This document shows, in pieces, positions 34,672 to 44,697 of a DNA stretch of 64,000 bases. Location of the stretch: assembly GCA_038380435.1 (NCBI GenBank), contig JAWZYU010000019.1, positions 34,683,801 through 34,747,800 on the forward strand, written 5' to 3'. How positions within the stretch are numbered: position 1 is the stretch's first letter; each line of letters starts with the position of its first letter. The stretch comes from Ryuthela nishihirai (Eukaryota > Arthropoda > Arachnida > Araneae > Heptathelidae). The position numbers and the translations under genes are program-made. The notes beneath the pieces are model-generated. The model did not search any database, had not been told where the DNA came from, and worked only from the letters and a program-made list of their open reading frames with translations.

Positions 34672-34890
34672 TACTTCAACTTGATTTAAGTGAAGTTACT
34701 TTAACGTGATTTAAGTGAAGTTACTTTAACGTGATTTAAGTGAAGTTACTTTAACGTGATTTAAGTGAAGTTACTTAACATGATTTAGGTGAAGTTACTT
34801 TTATGTGATTTAAGTGAAGTTACTTTAACGTGATTTAAGTGAAGTTACTTTAACGTGATTTAAGTGAAATTACTTTAACGTCAGTTAAGT
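34672..34890 (+). repeat. 25-bp minisatellite
   Basis: About eight to nine units of TGATTTAAGTGAAGTTACTTTAACG, nearly identical. The array begins about 20 bp beyond the mariner end and finishes with an inverted partial unit (AATCACGTTAAACTTC at about 34904). Confidence 0.9.
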
Positions 34891-36221
34891 AATTATTCTT
34901 AAATCACGTTAAACTTCTTAATTTGTGATTTACACCCGACATGTTATGATGTCTTCGTTTCGTATCCAACTCGGCTCAGGACACTTTTCCCTCCATATTT
35001 GGTATCGAAGTTAAACTAAGAAGGATTAATTACCTGATAGTCAAAAATTTTCTTCAAATTATTTACGACATTTTGAAAATTATAAATTTAGAGTAAGATG
35101 GAAAAGCAAGCGTATATTTTCCCTCCATCAATGTTTTTAGCGTTTTCCGATTTAACCTAAGTGTGACTGAATGTTCATTTCATGTAATCGTAAGACGAGA
35201 TAACCCACTCTTTTTTGCTCCTAGTGTGAAGCGATGAATTATGAGGCGTGTTGCTCAACACTTGCCACATATCGTCTCTAAAGGAACTCCGTTCCGCACA
35301 CATTGGCATTGTTTCTCTACACAAAAGTACGGGATAATGACATGTCCACCATAGCGGATCATTGACGAAGTTGTTAACAGGTTGTTGTCCGGAACAAATG
35401 CAACCAGGCTAACGCAACAAAAATGAACAATGCAGAAAGAAAAGCGCAGATACAAGCGAGTTCTGAAACGCCAAAAATGAACTAAACCCATTTTCTGTTG
35501 CCATAATATCTAGTTTTTGCTTTGCTGTCTGCATTACAAAAGAAAACGTTCTTTGTCTGTAACCTATTTAAACATTAGTTAAGATCAGGAAAAATAAAGA
35601 TGCATATAAATGATGGTCTAAACAAACGAGAAAGGTTAAAAAAGATTTAATTTTCATTGTTATCTAACTATGTTTCAAATTGCCACATCACTTATTTCGT
35701 TTTTTAAATTTCAGCAGCTATCGTGGACCAGAGTAGAAGATTGATTTTTCCACCCGTTTCACATTTTTTGCGAAATCGAACACACCTTTTGTCTGTGATT
35801 TTTTATTTCTCGCAGTCTGCTGGGCCATAAAAATGCTTTATGAGACTGTTTATCTTCTGCAGACCGCCGTTTGAGTAGGCCTGTGTTATTAAATATTGAA
35901 CTTTGAACCTGTGAAAAACTGGTAGTTGTTTTACAAGATGTAGGAAAGTAATATAAGGCCGAGAAAATGAGCTTCATATTTTTAAAGTGGGGGGGGGGGC
36001 TGTTGTTCAACCTCTTTCTTAGTATGGGCCTGCTTTGTAATCTTGAAATTTATTCAATTCAAAAAATATAATAAACAGCTGCGCGTTACTGAGTGTATTA
36101 GAATTCGCCTTGTCTCATGACTCTCCCTCCTCATGTTAATCTGGTTAAAAAAATTTATCGTTTTATGCATTGCAAATGACTTCCTTTTTTCTATAAAACA
36201 ATTTGCCATAATTCAAATATT
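34891..36221. other. No recognised gene
   Basis: AT-rich with a G-run at about 35990-35999. Short frames (35255-35491 and 35759-36010, minus) have no family signature. Confidence 0.45.
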
Positions 36222-36345
36222 AAAATATCTCTTCAGTTAAAAAATATTTATATTGCAATTTGATATTTCAGGTGTTTCTAACAACTTAGCACAATATTTT
36301 TAAATAGAAGGAATGGTTCATTTTTCAATAACTCAAATTTTTTAG
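36222..36345 (+). repeat. Left arm of a long inverted repeat
   Basis: About 120 bp (AAATATTTATATTGCAATTTG, TTAGCACAATATTTTTAAAT, GGAATGGTTCATTTTTCAAT) whose reverse complement lies at about 39115-39240 with roughly 95% identity by eye. The arms enclose the second Helitron-like element and its nested transposon. Confidence 0.85.
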
Positions 36346-36493
36346 CGAGAGAATTATCTATTTGAATTTAAAAAAAATTAAATTAAACTTCGTCCTGTAA
36401 ATTACAAGGGGGGAGGGGGAAGTTTGGCTTCAAACCCATCCATTCCATAGTAGATGCCTCTAATGGGAGTTTTTCAAATGCATCAGATATCTA

Positions 36494-37964
36494 CAGGGTG
36501 ATTCAAAACTTATCGTTCAAATTTCGTGGGGAGGTAGGGAATACGTCAGGAAACCGATTTCACATAGGAAAGAATGTCCGCAAATGTACGCATGCGTATG
36601 TAGAGGGCATGCGTATGTGTACCCAACCAGTGTACAGCTCGCCCGACCACTCCCGCTGTCATCAGTGTACGAGCTGACTTACTAGTGATAAGATGAATCG
36701 TTTTACGCATCAAGAGCTAGCGGATATGCATCTCGCATATGGGGCAGCTGGCGAAAGCGGCCGCCGAGCTAGGCAAGTTTACGAAGACCGATACCCCAAC
36801 AGAAGAATACCGCAGCATCAAATGTTTGCACGTGTGCATCGCAATCTGCGCGAACGTGGTTCACTGCGCAGCAACATGCAGGATACGGGGAGAAGACGAC
36901 TGACGCAGACTGTCAACGTCGCAGAACAAGTCCTACAGTCCATCGAAGATAATCCGAATACCAGCACACGAGCTATTGCTCAGCAGCTTTGGGTGTCTCA
37001 GTCAGCAGTGTGGTGGATACTGCACGAGGAACGTGTACATCCTTACCATCTGCAAAGGGTGCAGTTACTGCATCCTGACGATTATCCGAAGCGTGTGGAA
37101 TTTGCACAATGGTTCATGCAGAAAGGTGCCGTGGTCCCCAGTTTTCCAGCTTCTGTCCTTTTTACAGATGAAGCTTCATTCACTCGTGAAGGTGTGTTCA
37201 ATACACACAATTCACATGTGTGGGCTTGCGACAACCCGCATGGTACGAGAAGTCACGCTGCGCAACATCGTTTTGCCGTAAATGTGAGGGCTGGAATCAT
37301 TGGTGACTGTTTGTTGGGACCTTACTTGCTACCGCCCCGATTGGACGGCCGGAAATACCTAATATTTCTCGAGACAGTGTTACCGACTTTTCTGGGCGCT
37401 GTTCCTGCGCATATCCGCCGAGATATGTGGTATCAACATGACGGGTCTCCAGCCCATAGCACAATTGTTGCGCGTGATTACCTGAACCGAACATTCGGAG
37501 CTCGATGGATCGGTAGAGGTGGACCGATCGCTTGGCCACCCAGGTCACCTGATTTATCGCCCATGGATTTCTTTTTGTGGGGGGCCATGAAAGACCATGT
37601 GTACGAGACCCCCGTCGACAGTGAAATGGACCTTGTTGCACGAATAGTGGCCACCGCAGGCATTGTCCGTGATATGCCAGGCGTTTTTGAAAATGTTTGG
37701 CGGTCAATGCAACGGCGCTGTGAATCCTGTGTCCGTGTAAATGGTCGCAATTTTGAGCACCTACTGTGAACCTGTACTTTACCTTGTTGGAATAAAAGTC
37801 ACATTCGTTACCACTTAACTGTACTGTTTCCTTGTGTTCACTTTACTTGTCCATTTTGTTCATGTAGATGACGTTTGCGGACATACTTTCCTATGTGAAA
37901 TCGGTTTCCTGACATATTCCCTACCTCCCCACGAAATTTGAACGATAAGTTTTGAATCACCCTG
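36494..37964 (+). mobile_element. Complete IS630-Tc1-mariner-type transposon with 91-bp TIRs
   Basis: 1471 bp between TA duplications (36492-36493 and 37965-37966). The inverted repeats are 36494-36584 and 37874-37964, 91 bp each with two mismatches, starting CAGGGTGATTCAAAACTTAT. The single gene fills most of the interior. Intact reading frame plus near-identical TIRs make this the youngest-looking DNA transposon in the window. Confidence 0.92.
36693..37769 (+). CDS. DDD transposase, intact, 358 aa
   Basis: Catalyses cut-and-paste transposition at TA targets by binding the TIRs and cutting with a three-carboxylate active site. Residues 1-60 (FTHQELADMHLAYGAAGESG, then YPNRRIPQHQMFARVHRNL) match the DUF4817-type helix-turn-helix seen in arthropod transposases. 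A second HTH lies at about 72-112 (STRAIAQQLWVSQSAVWWIL). The DDE-type core has D159 (VLFTDEASF), D250 (YQHDGSPAH) and D292 (RSPDLSPMDFFLWG), with 41 residues between the last two, a DD41D spacing. The ATG at 36693 lies about 108 bp inside the left TIR edge. An AATAAA (37791-37796) follows the stop by about 20 bp, a likely polyadenylation signal. No stop or frameshift; length is normal for the superfamily. Activity is inferred, not shown. Confidence 0.92.
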   Translation: MNRFTHQELADMHLAYGAAGESGRRARQVYEDRYPNRRIPQHQMFARVHRNLRERGSLRSNMQDTGRRRLTQTVNVAEQVLQSIEDNPNTSTRAIAQQLWVSQSAVWWILHEERVHPYHLQRVQLLHPDDYPKRVEFAQWFMQKGAVVPSFPASVLFTDEASFTREGVFNTHNSHVWACDNPHGTRSHAAQHRFAVNVRAGIIGDCLLGPYLLPPRLDGRKYLIFLETVLPTFLGAVPAHIRRDMWYQHDGSPAHSTIVARDYLNRTFGARWIGRGGPIAWPPRSPDLSPMDFFLWGAMKDHVYETPVDSEMDLVARIVATAGIVRDMPGVFENVWRSMQRRCESCVRVNGRNFEHLL

Positions 37965-39114
37965 TATATAATAAAAGAAGGTGTCTGTGTATGTGTCTAT
38001 CTGTGGCAGCCATAACTCATCGGGAAATCAACGTAGACGCTCCAAATTTTCAGAGAATATTTCAGGTTGTGGTCCGTATTGCAGCATCAAATTTCATGTC
38101 GAAAGTCTAAAAAGTGGGGGGGGGGGCTAGCTAGAACCAAAAATATTTACCATGCTATTCATACGGGAAATTATCGTTGCGGGAAACGATAATCGTTGTC
38201 AATCTATTGTTGCCATTTACTGCTCCCTAACTCTGAAAGTAAAAAGTTAAAATAGCATTTAAATCTACTGCCGTTGCCAGATCCACACATTTCCAAAGGC
38301 ATTATTGAGATGTTTCATTGCAGCTAGGAACCTGATTTCCTAACCAAACATGGGGTCGGGCAGGCGGAATCCGCCTACGAAATTTGGGAACTTTCGGTGA
38401 AGTACGTCGGGAATTACAGAATGCCAAAACATGACGAAATAAATATCTCGATCGTTTTCCACGGGCTCTGATAGCGCTCGTCAAGTCAGCAATGACCTTT
38501 GCAACACCGGAAAATTCTTCATGTTCAAACTGTGTAAAATGTCGCAGGAGGGGGGGGGGGGGGTACTCACAAATCTAACCATTAGTGCAGGAAACAACAG
38601 AATATGCAGATTAAAAGTGAGACACGAGCCGTCACAATTTGTGTAGAAACGAAGCCACAGGTCAAGTGAGAACCTGATTTTTAAACCAATCACCGGGCCA
38701 CACGGGGGACGCTGTGCAGGAAATTTGGACCGTGCGAACAAATATCACGGGAGCCATAGGGTAGCAAAATCTATTGTAACGGAAATGAAATCTCGAAAGC
38801 TTACGCAGAAACTAAGCCACAGGTTATGAGGAGTGCTCGCTGACGACAACAACGATTCGGGCAAATTTCTTCCTCTTGAAAATCCGTGCTAAAGTGTCGG
38901 GGAGGGGTTTCTTACAAAATTTACCTTTAATGCAGTGAAAATAAGAATATATATGTTAAAAGTTACACCCGGGCAGCGCCGAGTACGTTCAGCTAGTAAG
39001 AAATAAAGGACATGTTCATTTGCAACAATTGAAGCGTGATTACTGTATTGCGAGTCCGCCAGATACGGCACGTACTTGAAGAGTACGTTATGTTGAGAAT
39101 GAGAGACAAAAATT

Positions 39115-39240
39115 TGAGTTATTGAAAAATGAACCATTCCTTCTATTTAAAAATATTGTGCTAAGTTATTAGGAACACCGAAAATATCAAATTGCAATAT
39201 AAATATTTTTTTTTAACAAGAGATTTTTTGTATAATGTAC
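39115..39240 (-). repeat. Right arm of the long inverted repeat
   Basis: Reverse complement of 36222-36345. Immediately to its right (39240-39292) an inverted piece of the Helitron-like head appears (GATTTCCCGATGAGTTATGG; CACACACAGACAG), so this arm may have travelled with Helitron sequence. Confidence 0.8.
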
Positions 39241-39605
39241 GGCGTCTACGTTGATTTCCCGATGAGTTATGGCTACCACACACAGACAGTTAAGTTTGAA
39301 TAGAGAAAGATTAATTTTAAATAGATAGATAGATAATAATCTATTAAAATAAATCTTTTAAGTTTGAATAGAGAAGCTCTTATCAGGGCCATCTGAAGTC
39401 TTACCTGCAACACTTGGCAAAAGTAATCTCCCTTTAAAATTATTATAAGGAATGTAAAACAAAATTCACCCAAAAATCTCTGGCCCCCAGCATTTGCCTG
39501 CTTTGCCTGTGCTACAGTACTGTGCGAATTAGTTGGGACAAGCGAAGCCTGGAGAACCTCTTCGAATCGACCACATCCAGCAATCCCCCAAACACCCACC
39601 CAAGG

Positions 39606-39989
39606 AGGGGCGGGGGTGGCTCAGTCGGTAGCGCGTCAGCCTCGTAATCTGTAGTTCCCAGGTTCGAGTCCCATCTGGGTCAGCGTTGAGATTTATCTCC
39701 GCAAAAATTCCCCGCCCTGCCCACGGTCAGTAGGGGACACCGATGGGCTTGGAAAGGCCGCCGTCCGTCGGATGGGACGTTAAACCGTGGCCCCGTGTGC
39801 AGGAGAGCCATACCCTGTGCACGTTAAAGAACACGCTGGATGGCCTTGACGGGAGGCTACCATCTGTCTCCCAACAGCTGTTCCAGTGGGTCCCCTCCCC
39901 CAACCTTCTCTGGGCCTTCGAGGTCCTTGTGACCTGGCCATTTAGCCCATGGTGTGCAAAAAAGTGCCGCTCAGAGGTAAAACAACCCA
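39606..39989 (+). repeat. SINE family 1, young plus-strand copy
   Basis: 384 bp between ACCCACCCAAGG at 39594-39605 and 39990-40001, a 12-bp TSD. Start AGGGGCGGGGGTGGCTCAGT, A box GGCTCAGTCGGTAGCGCG, B box GGTTCGAGTCCC, 3' end GAGGTAAAACAACCCA. It gives the cleanest orientation and boundary reference for the family. A 5' SINE is transcribed by Pol III from these internal boxes. Confidence 0.93.
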
Positions 39990-40477
39990 ACCCACCCAAG
40001 GTCATGTTTTGGGGATGTTTCACAGCTTCCAGGCTACAGACTCTTCACCCCATTGAAGGAATGATGGACAGCAAAAAGTACATAGGCGTTCTGGAAGCGA
40101 AAATGGTCCCAACACTGCAGAATCTGTTTCCTAACGGCGATGGGGTATTTCAACAGGATCTGGCTCCATGCCACCATTCTAAGCTTGCTAAGAGCCTCTT
40201 TACCCAGCAACATTTGAAGGTATTGGAATGGCCAGGAAATTCACCCGATCTAAACCCTATTGAAAATTTTTGGGCCATTATTAAAGCGCGTATATCTAAG
40301 ATGGATTGCACGACCAAAACCAAAATGATAGAAAGTGTTATGAAAGTGTGGTACCATGACCCTGAAGTGAAGGAGATATGTGGAAAGCTAGTGGCATCAA
40401 TGATTGAGAGGGTGGAAGAAGAATTTAAAGCTAAGGGGGGGTCACATTCCCTATTAACTACACTATTAAACAAATAA
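39743..40477 (+). pseudogene. Tc1 transposase C-terminal domain fused in frame to SINE sequence
   Basis: A 244-aa open frame whose first ~80 residues are SINE translation and whose rest, from about 39993, is the Tc1 catalytic C-terminus: PKVMFWGCF, then FQQDLAPCHHSK with the second Asp, and WPGNSPDLNPIENFWAIIK with the final Glu of the DDE triad (34 residues between them, DD34E). The first catalytic Asp and the HTH are gone, so no transposition activity is expected. The open fusion is probably chance, though the catalytic part itself has no stop, which suggests a recent insertion history. Confidence 0.8.
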
Positions 40478-40542
40478 ATGTTTTAGTTGTGTCTTTGTTA
40501 CTGCATTTTCCTATTGTCCCAACTAATTTGCACAGTACTGTA

Positions 40543-41398
40543 ACAGATGGCCCTGGTTATTGTTTTAAGTTACTTTTCTATAGTGTACGGTTTCTGCTAA
40601 CATTGCAGTTGTTTATTTATTAGTAGTTTTTTACGTTAATCGAGCATCTTTGGTTGTTTTAGAGAATATCGTTCCCAATAAACATATTGTATAGACAGTA
40701 AGAAAGATTTTTGGTAAGAGTTGATTCTATGATTTTTTGTGTGGAAAACTTTGCAATCCATCTTTCAAGTGTTATATTATTTTAGTATTTGACAATAGAT
40801 GACAATAATAATTTGTCATTAATTTAGTTGGTTGATTTGTGGCTCAAGTGACGAATATCTCAGGGTTTTTTTTATCATTTCTTACAAAATTATTGCTTAA
40901 TTTATTAAATAAGTACAGATATAATCTGTTTCGATATTTCGAATTCACGCACAGTGTTGCCAAATAAAAATAGCTAATAAAATATCTTTAGAAATAATTA
41001 TTAAGTTTGGTTTAATGCAAAACATTAAGAAACCTTTCTTCTTATATAGAAGACACTGAAAAAGCTCAGCAAAGCAATGGCATCGTATTGATAACCAGGT
41101 TCTGATCTCGGGATTGGTGGAAATGCCCATTATATTATATTTTGTTGCCTCTATAATTTCAATTTCACTAACCCTCAGAACCCACTGTAATCATTAGCTT
41201 CTAACTCTCTAGAGAAACTAGGGAGTGTAGGTTCCAGGGTGGTCTTCATTTGTATCAGTGTTGAAAATCAAGAAAAGAAAACTTAGAAATAAACACCATT
41301 TCCTTTCTCTTAGTGGGAGCAACATCATAAACAATGCGAAAACGAATCCATCACTTTACACTTCATTGATCAGACGACGATTAGTTCATGTTAAAAAA
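40543..41398. other. No recognised gene
   Basis: AT-rich sequence without terminal repeats or motifs. Confidence 0.45.
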
Positions 41399-41606
41399 TT
41401 TCTTTCGGATGCAAGAATTTAGCGTGATTCCTTTCTATAAAAGGGAAGGAATGGGAATATTGAATCAGTCGTCAGGTTGCAACCCGACGTCCCCAAGTTC
41501 GATTTCTTTCGGATGCAAGAATTTAGCGTGATTCCTTTCTATAAAAGGGAAGGAATGGGAATATTGAATCAGTCGTCAGGTTGCAACCCGACGTCCCCAA
41601 GTTCGA
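41399..41606 (+). repeat. Exact 104-bp tandem duplication
   Basis: TCTTTCGGATGCAAGAATTT starts at 41401 and again at 41505; the copies appear identical through CCCCAAGTTCGA. Each holds CGTCAGGTTGCAACCCGACG, itself a near-palindrome. Confidence 0.92.
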
Positions 41607-41735
41607 GTCACCACTATGCCTGTGCTACAGTACATCGATATTTTTTCTTCTCCAACTCGTCCCCTTCTTCAGAAAGGGCTGAAAAATGACTTGGACAAAG
41701 CCTTCAATCCGTCGGATGAGTCATTAAACCACGTA

Positions 41736-41953
41736 CAGTCGCTCAGAAAAGTATCCGAACACAATGGTTGATTACAGAATTCAGAAAAAATATCTGGCAT
41801 CGATTTTTTTTAGAAATCAGTAATCTGGCAACCTTCGTGTCAATTGTCAAAACAAGGTTGCCAGATCACTGATTTCTAAAAAAAATCGATGCCAGATATT
41901 TTTTCTGAATTCTGTAATCAACCATAGTGTTTGGATACTTTTTTGAGCGATTG
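41736..41953. mobile_element. Fold-back MITE, 218 bp, nearly a perfect palindrome
   Basis: TA (41734-41735 and 41954-41955) flanks two 100-bp arms (41736-41835 and 41854-41953) around an 18-nt loop. Ends read CAGTCGCTCAGAAAAGTATC and, on the other strand, CAATCGCTCAAAAAAGTATC, Tc1-like termini. Only a few mismatches separate the arms. It has no coding capacity and would depend on a Tc1-type transposase elsewhere. Confidence 0.9.
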
Positions 41954-41999
41954 TACAGGAGAACATTATTCTTTGCACATTAAATAGCACGATTTTGAT

Positions 42000-42255
42000 G
42001 GTCTTAACTGGACGGACACATCGGAGGTCAAATTTCGGATTCTTTCTGAGATCTACAAACCAGATTACTCCTAGGGAAAATTTTTCAGAGTTCTACCATT
42101 TCAACATCGTAATTAAAATTAGTGTGATCCCTCGGCAATCAATCAATAACTCAAAGAATAATCAGCCACTCAACTAATCACTCACAATCGTCTATATATG
42201 GTATATCAGATATAAAATATTGAAAAAAAGAAAATCGAGTTTTGACTATTTTCAA
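42000..42255 (+). repeat. Inverted repeat arm (interspersed repeat)
   Basis: CGGAGGTCAAATTTCGGATT, AGTTCTACCATTTCAACATC, ATTAGTGTGATCCCTC and GATATAAAATATTGAA occur in reverse complement at 42780-43010. Part is also at 27840-27930 on the plus strand. Confidence 0.75.
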
Positions 42256-42647
42256 GTGTTCCGATTTTCTGCCTGAATGGACCAGAACGAGGTTTAGGAT
42301 ACAACGAGTATTTATAATGCAACTTAAGATTTGTTCCTTAAACTCAATGTTTCCCCTGTTTTCGTGAAACAAGAAATAGCAAAGATTTATAAAATATTTT
42401 GGATATACAAGTGATAAAATAGTGAGGATATACAGGCTTATGGTGAGGATTTATAAAATTATTCTTTAAAATATTATCTATCCTTTAGGAGAGTACTTGA
42501 TGCATAGTGCCGGATACTAAGTTTAGGTAAAAAAAATGGTGTAGACATCAAGAACACGTGGTATAGATGGTAAAAACTTAAATCAATATTCCAATAACAA
42601 ATTTTCCGCGGTAACGGATTACCGCTCAGGGGCATTAGATGCTTAAA

Positions 42648-42780
42648 GTTCATGGGGGCCTCAAAATAGTCAAAGCTCATGGGGGCCTCAAAATATTCAA
42701 AGCTCATGGGGGCCTCAATGGGTTCATGGGGGCCTCATTGGGTTCATGGGGCCTCAATGGCTCATGGGTTCATGGGGGCC
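42648..42780 (+). repeat. 27-bp minisatellite (CATGGGGGCCTCAAAATA)
   Basis: Five or so units of TTCATGGGGGCCTCAAAATA / GTCAAAGC, the later ones shortened. Located in the loop of the inverted pair at 42000 and 43010. Confidence 0.9.
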
Positions 42781-43010
42781 TCAAAATAGTCAATGTGGAA
42801 TATCCTTTGGTTCAATATTTTATATCTATTATACATATACAGTATATAAATGACTGTGAATGAGTGATTGAGTTTCGACAGGGTATCACGCTAATTTCAA
42901 CTATGATATGGAAATGGTAGAGATTTGAAGATATTCCCATAGGGATAATCTGGTCCGTAGCTCTGAGGGAAAATCCGAAATTTGACCTCCAACGTGTCCT
43001 TCAAGGATAA
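42780..43010 (-). repeat. Inverted repeat arm, partner of 42000-42255
   Basis: TTCAATATTTTATATCTATT, GTATCACGCTAATTTCAACT, GGAAATGGTAGAGATTTG and ATCCGAAATTTGACCTCCAA are the reverse complement of the left arm at roughly 75-80% identity. Confidence 0.75.
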
Positions 43011-43590
43011 ATAGAGGTCACATTGAGGTCAAATCTTAATCTAAATATTTTCGTCTGGGAGTATTTCGGGTTGTAAATCCCGGATTTATTTCACGAATTT
43101 TCGGATCTGACGGGTCCTTCGAGGTCAAAGGTTAAATTTTTGTATTATGTTGATAGAGAATTAAAGAATTGTGAATATTAAAAAAGTTAAATAATTTAAA
43201 AATTATAAAAAATTGCAATATTCGCTCAATATTTGAAGAATCATAAAAGCTCAAGAAGCATTTGAGAGCAGCGTTCTCTCATCCATAGAAGTCTTTTTCA
43301 AAACTGTTATAATTATTACGCTTACACAGAAAATCCTATTTATTGCAACTGTTGTAGAAAAGGAATAACTGACATTTACGACTTACGACTGCCATTGCTG
43401 CTTACGACTGGAAACTTGTGCATTCCGATTTGGTCGCAGGAGGCGAAGGCAAACTATCACGTGCCTAGTAGCTTAGGACCATAAAATGTCTTAACACGAC
43501 TCTGTACATAATTGCTAAAATACGAAAAGAATTTTATTGAATAATCATAATAAGATAGATTAAATTTAAATCTTTATTACTTCATTATTT
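43011..43590. other. No recognised gene
   Basis: Begins with further GACCTC-type phrases of the same interspersed repeat (CTGACGGGTCCTTCGAGGTC at about 43107), then AT-rich DNA. Confidence 0.4.
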
Positions 43591-43605
43591 TCTATTTTTG
43601 AGGTT

Positions 43606-43953
43606 TGAGTTGTTTTACGTCTCTACTGTCTGTTTTGTGCACAAAAAGAGCCAGGGAACTAGAACCTCGAAGGCTTAGAGAAGGTGGGGGAAAAGGGACC
43701 CATTGGACAGCTGTTAAGAGACAGATGGTAGACTCTCATCAAGACTACTCAGCGTGTTCTTTAACGTGCACAGGGTCCATGGCCTAGCGTCCCATCCGAC
43801 GGACTACGGTCTTTCCAAACTCATTGGTGTCCCTACTGAGCGAGGGCGGGGAGTTTTACGAAGCTAAATCTCAACGCTGGCCCAGGTGGGACTCAAACCT
43901 GGGAACTGCAGATTACGAGCCTGGCGCTCTACCACCTGAGTCACTCCCACCAC
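43606..43953 (-). repeat. SINE family 1 copy with 15-bp TSD
   Basis: TCTATTTTTGAGGTT at 43591-43605 and 43954-43968. Diverged body (TTGTGCACAAAAAGAGCC, TGGTAGACTCTCATC) and a recognisable head (CGCTCTACCACCTGAGTCAC). Confidence 0.88.
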
Positions 43954-43968
43954 TCTATTTTTGAGGTT

Positions 43969-44296
43969 ACGAAGCTTTGAGTTTGCAACTCATAACAGGA
44001 AGATATCCAATTTTTTTTTTGGAATAGAGTATATATACAAGAAACAGGTATAAAACTATAAATAGTATTTTTAACCATGTTAAATTTCAAGAGGTTCACA
44101 CATACACTTAAATGTGATGATACTACTTGAATCTCAACCAGGCCCAGACAGAGTGGTCATGCCCTTGGCCTAGGAGACCCCAAATAAACATATCATTGTC
44201 CAATAATGTATAGACTGTATAACATTGTAATTCTTTTCTTATTTTAAAATTTAAAATACCGTTTAATAAATGATAGAACATCTATATTTTTTAAGT
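43969..44296. other. No recognised gene
   Basis: AT-rich; a phrase AACCAGGCCCAGA at about 44139 also occurs at 17167, probably another old repeat. Confidence 0.35.
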
Positions 44297-44495
44297 ATCA
44301 GGGCGAGTGGTTAACGTGCTTGGCTACTGATCAGAGGGATCTGGCTAGGGTCGAGCCCCGGGTAAGGCATGGATATTTGTGTTGTCTTTCTGCAGAGGTC
44401 CCATCATTCTCAGAGACCTACTACTATGGCTATAAACCGACAGGCTCCTGTTCAGCCTGTGTGGGAGCAGCTGCTTGAGGGGGTATTTTATTTTG
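44297..44495 (+). repeat. SINE family 2 copy
   Basis: Head GGCGAGTGGTTAACGTGCTT, GGTCGAGCCCCGGGTAAGGC, 3' block CCGACAGGCTCCTGTTCAGC and AGCAGCTGCTTGAGGGGG. Placed 10 bp before another copy in the same orientation. Confidence 0.82.
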
Positions 44496-44504
44496 CAAAT
44501 ATAA

Positions 44505-44697
44505 GCCGTCCAGTGGTTGAGCGTATCACCCTCGGCAACTGATCTAAGGGACCTGGGTTCGAGCCCCGGATAAGGCATGGATGTTTGTGTTCTTTCTGCT
44601 GAGGTCCCGCCATCCTCTCAGACCTTCTACTATGGTGTATAAACTGACAGGCTCCTGTCAGACTTCTGTGGTAGCAGCTGCTTGAGGGATATTTATT
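44505..44697 (+). repeat. SINE family 2 copy, tandem neighbour
   Basis: Head CCGTCCAGTGGTTGAGCG, B box GGGTTCGAGCCCCGG, 3' block ACTGACAGGCTCCTGTCAGA, then GCAGCTGCTTGAGGG and a TATTTATT tail. Confidence 0.85.

Larger units (their letters stand above)
36490..38996 (+). mobile_element. Helitron-like element, copy 2, interrupted by a DDD transposon
   Basis: The left end A|TC (36490-36491) is followed by the TA where the DDD transposon inserted. After the transposon the sequence resumes TATATAATAAAAGAAGGTGT, so the uninterrupted start would parallel the TCTATAAAATAA start of copy 1. The right end is ACCCGGGCAGCGCCGAGTAC then CAGCTAG|T, with an imperfect ACCCGG/CCGAGT hairpin, as in Helitrons. 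Net length is about 1.03 kb. The 3' region is partly duplicated internally (about 38565-38640 against 38920-38990). No Rep/helicase gene. Confidence 0.6.
39515..40540 (+). mobile_element. Tc1-like deletion derivative carrying a SINE
   Basis: TA (39513-39514) then a 27-bp left TIR (39515-39541, CAGTACTGTGCGAATTAGTT..) and a matching right TIR (40514-40540, one mismatch), then TA (40541-40542). Directly after the left TIR the sequence encodes AKPGEPLRIDHIQQSPKHPP, a mid-protein Tc1 segment. The 5' UTR and N-terminal half of the transposase are therefore deleted. A SINE with its own TSD sits inside. Confidence 0.9.

Noticed and set aside
39615..39690. tRNA-like sequence GGCTCAGTCGGTAGCGCG..GGTTCGAGTCCC
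   Set aside because: It is the head of SINE family 1, repeated over a dozen times and lacking tRNA folding at the ends.
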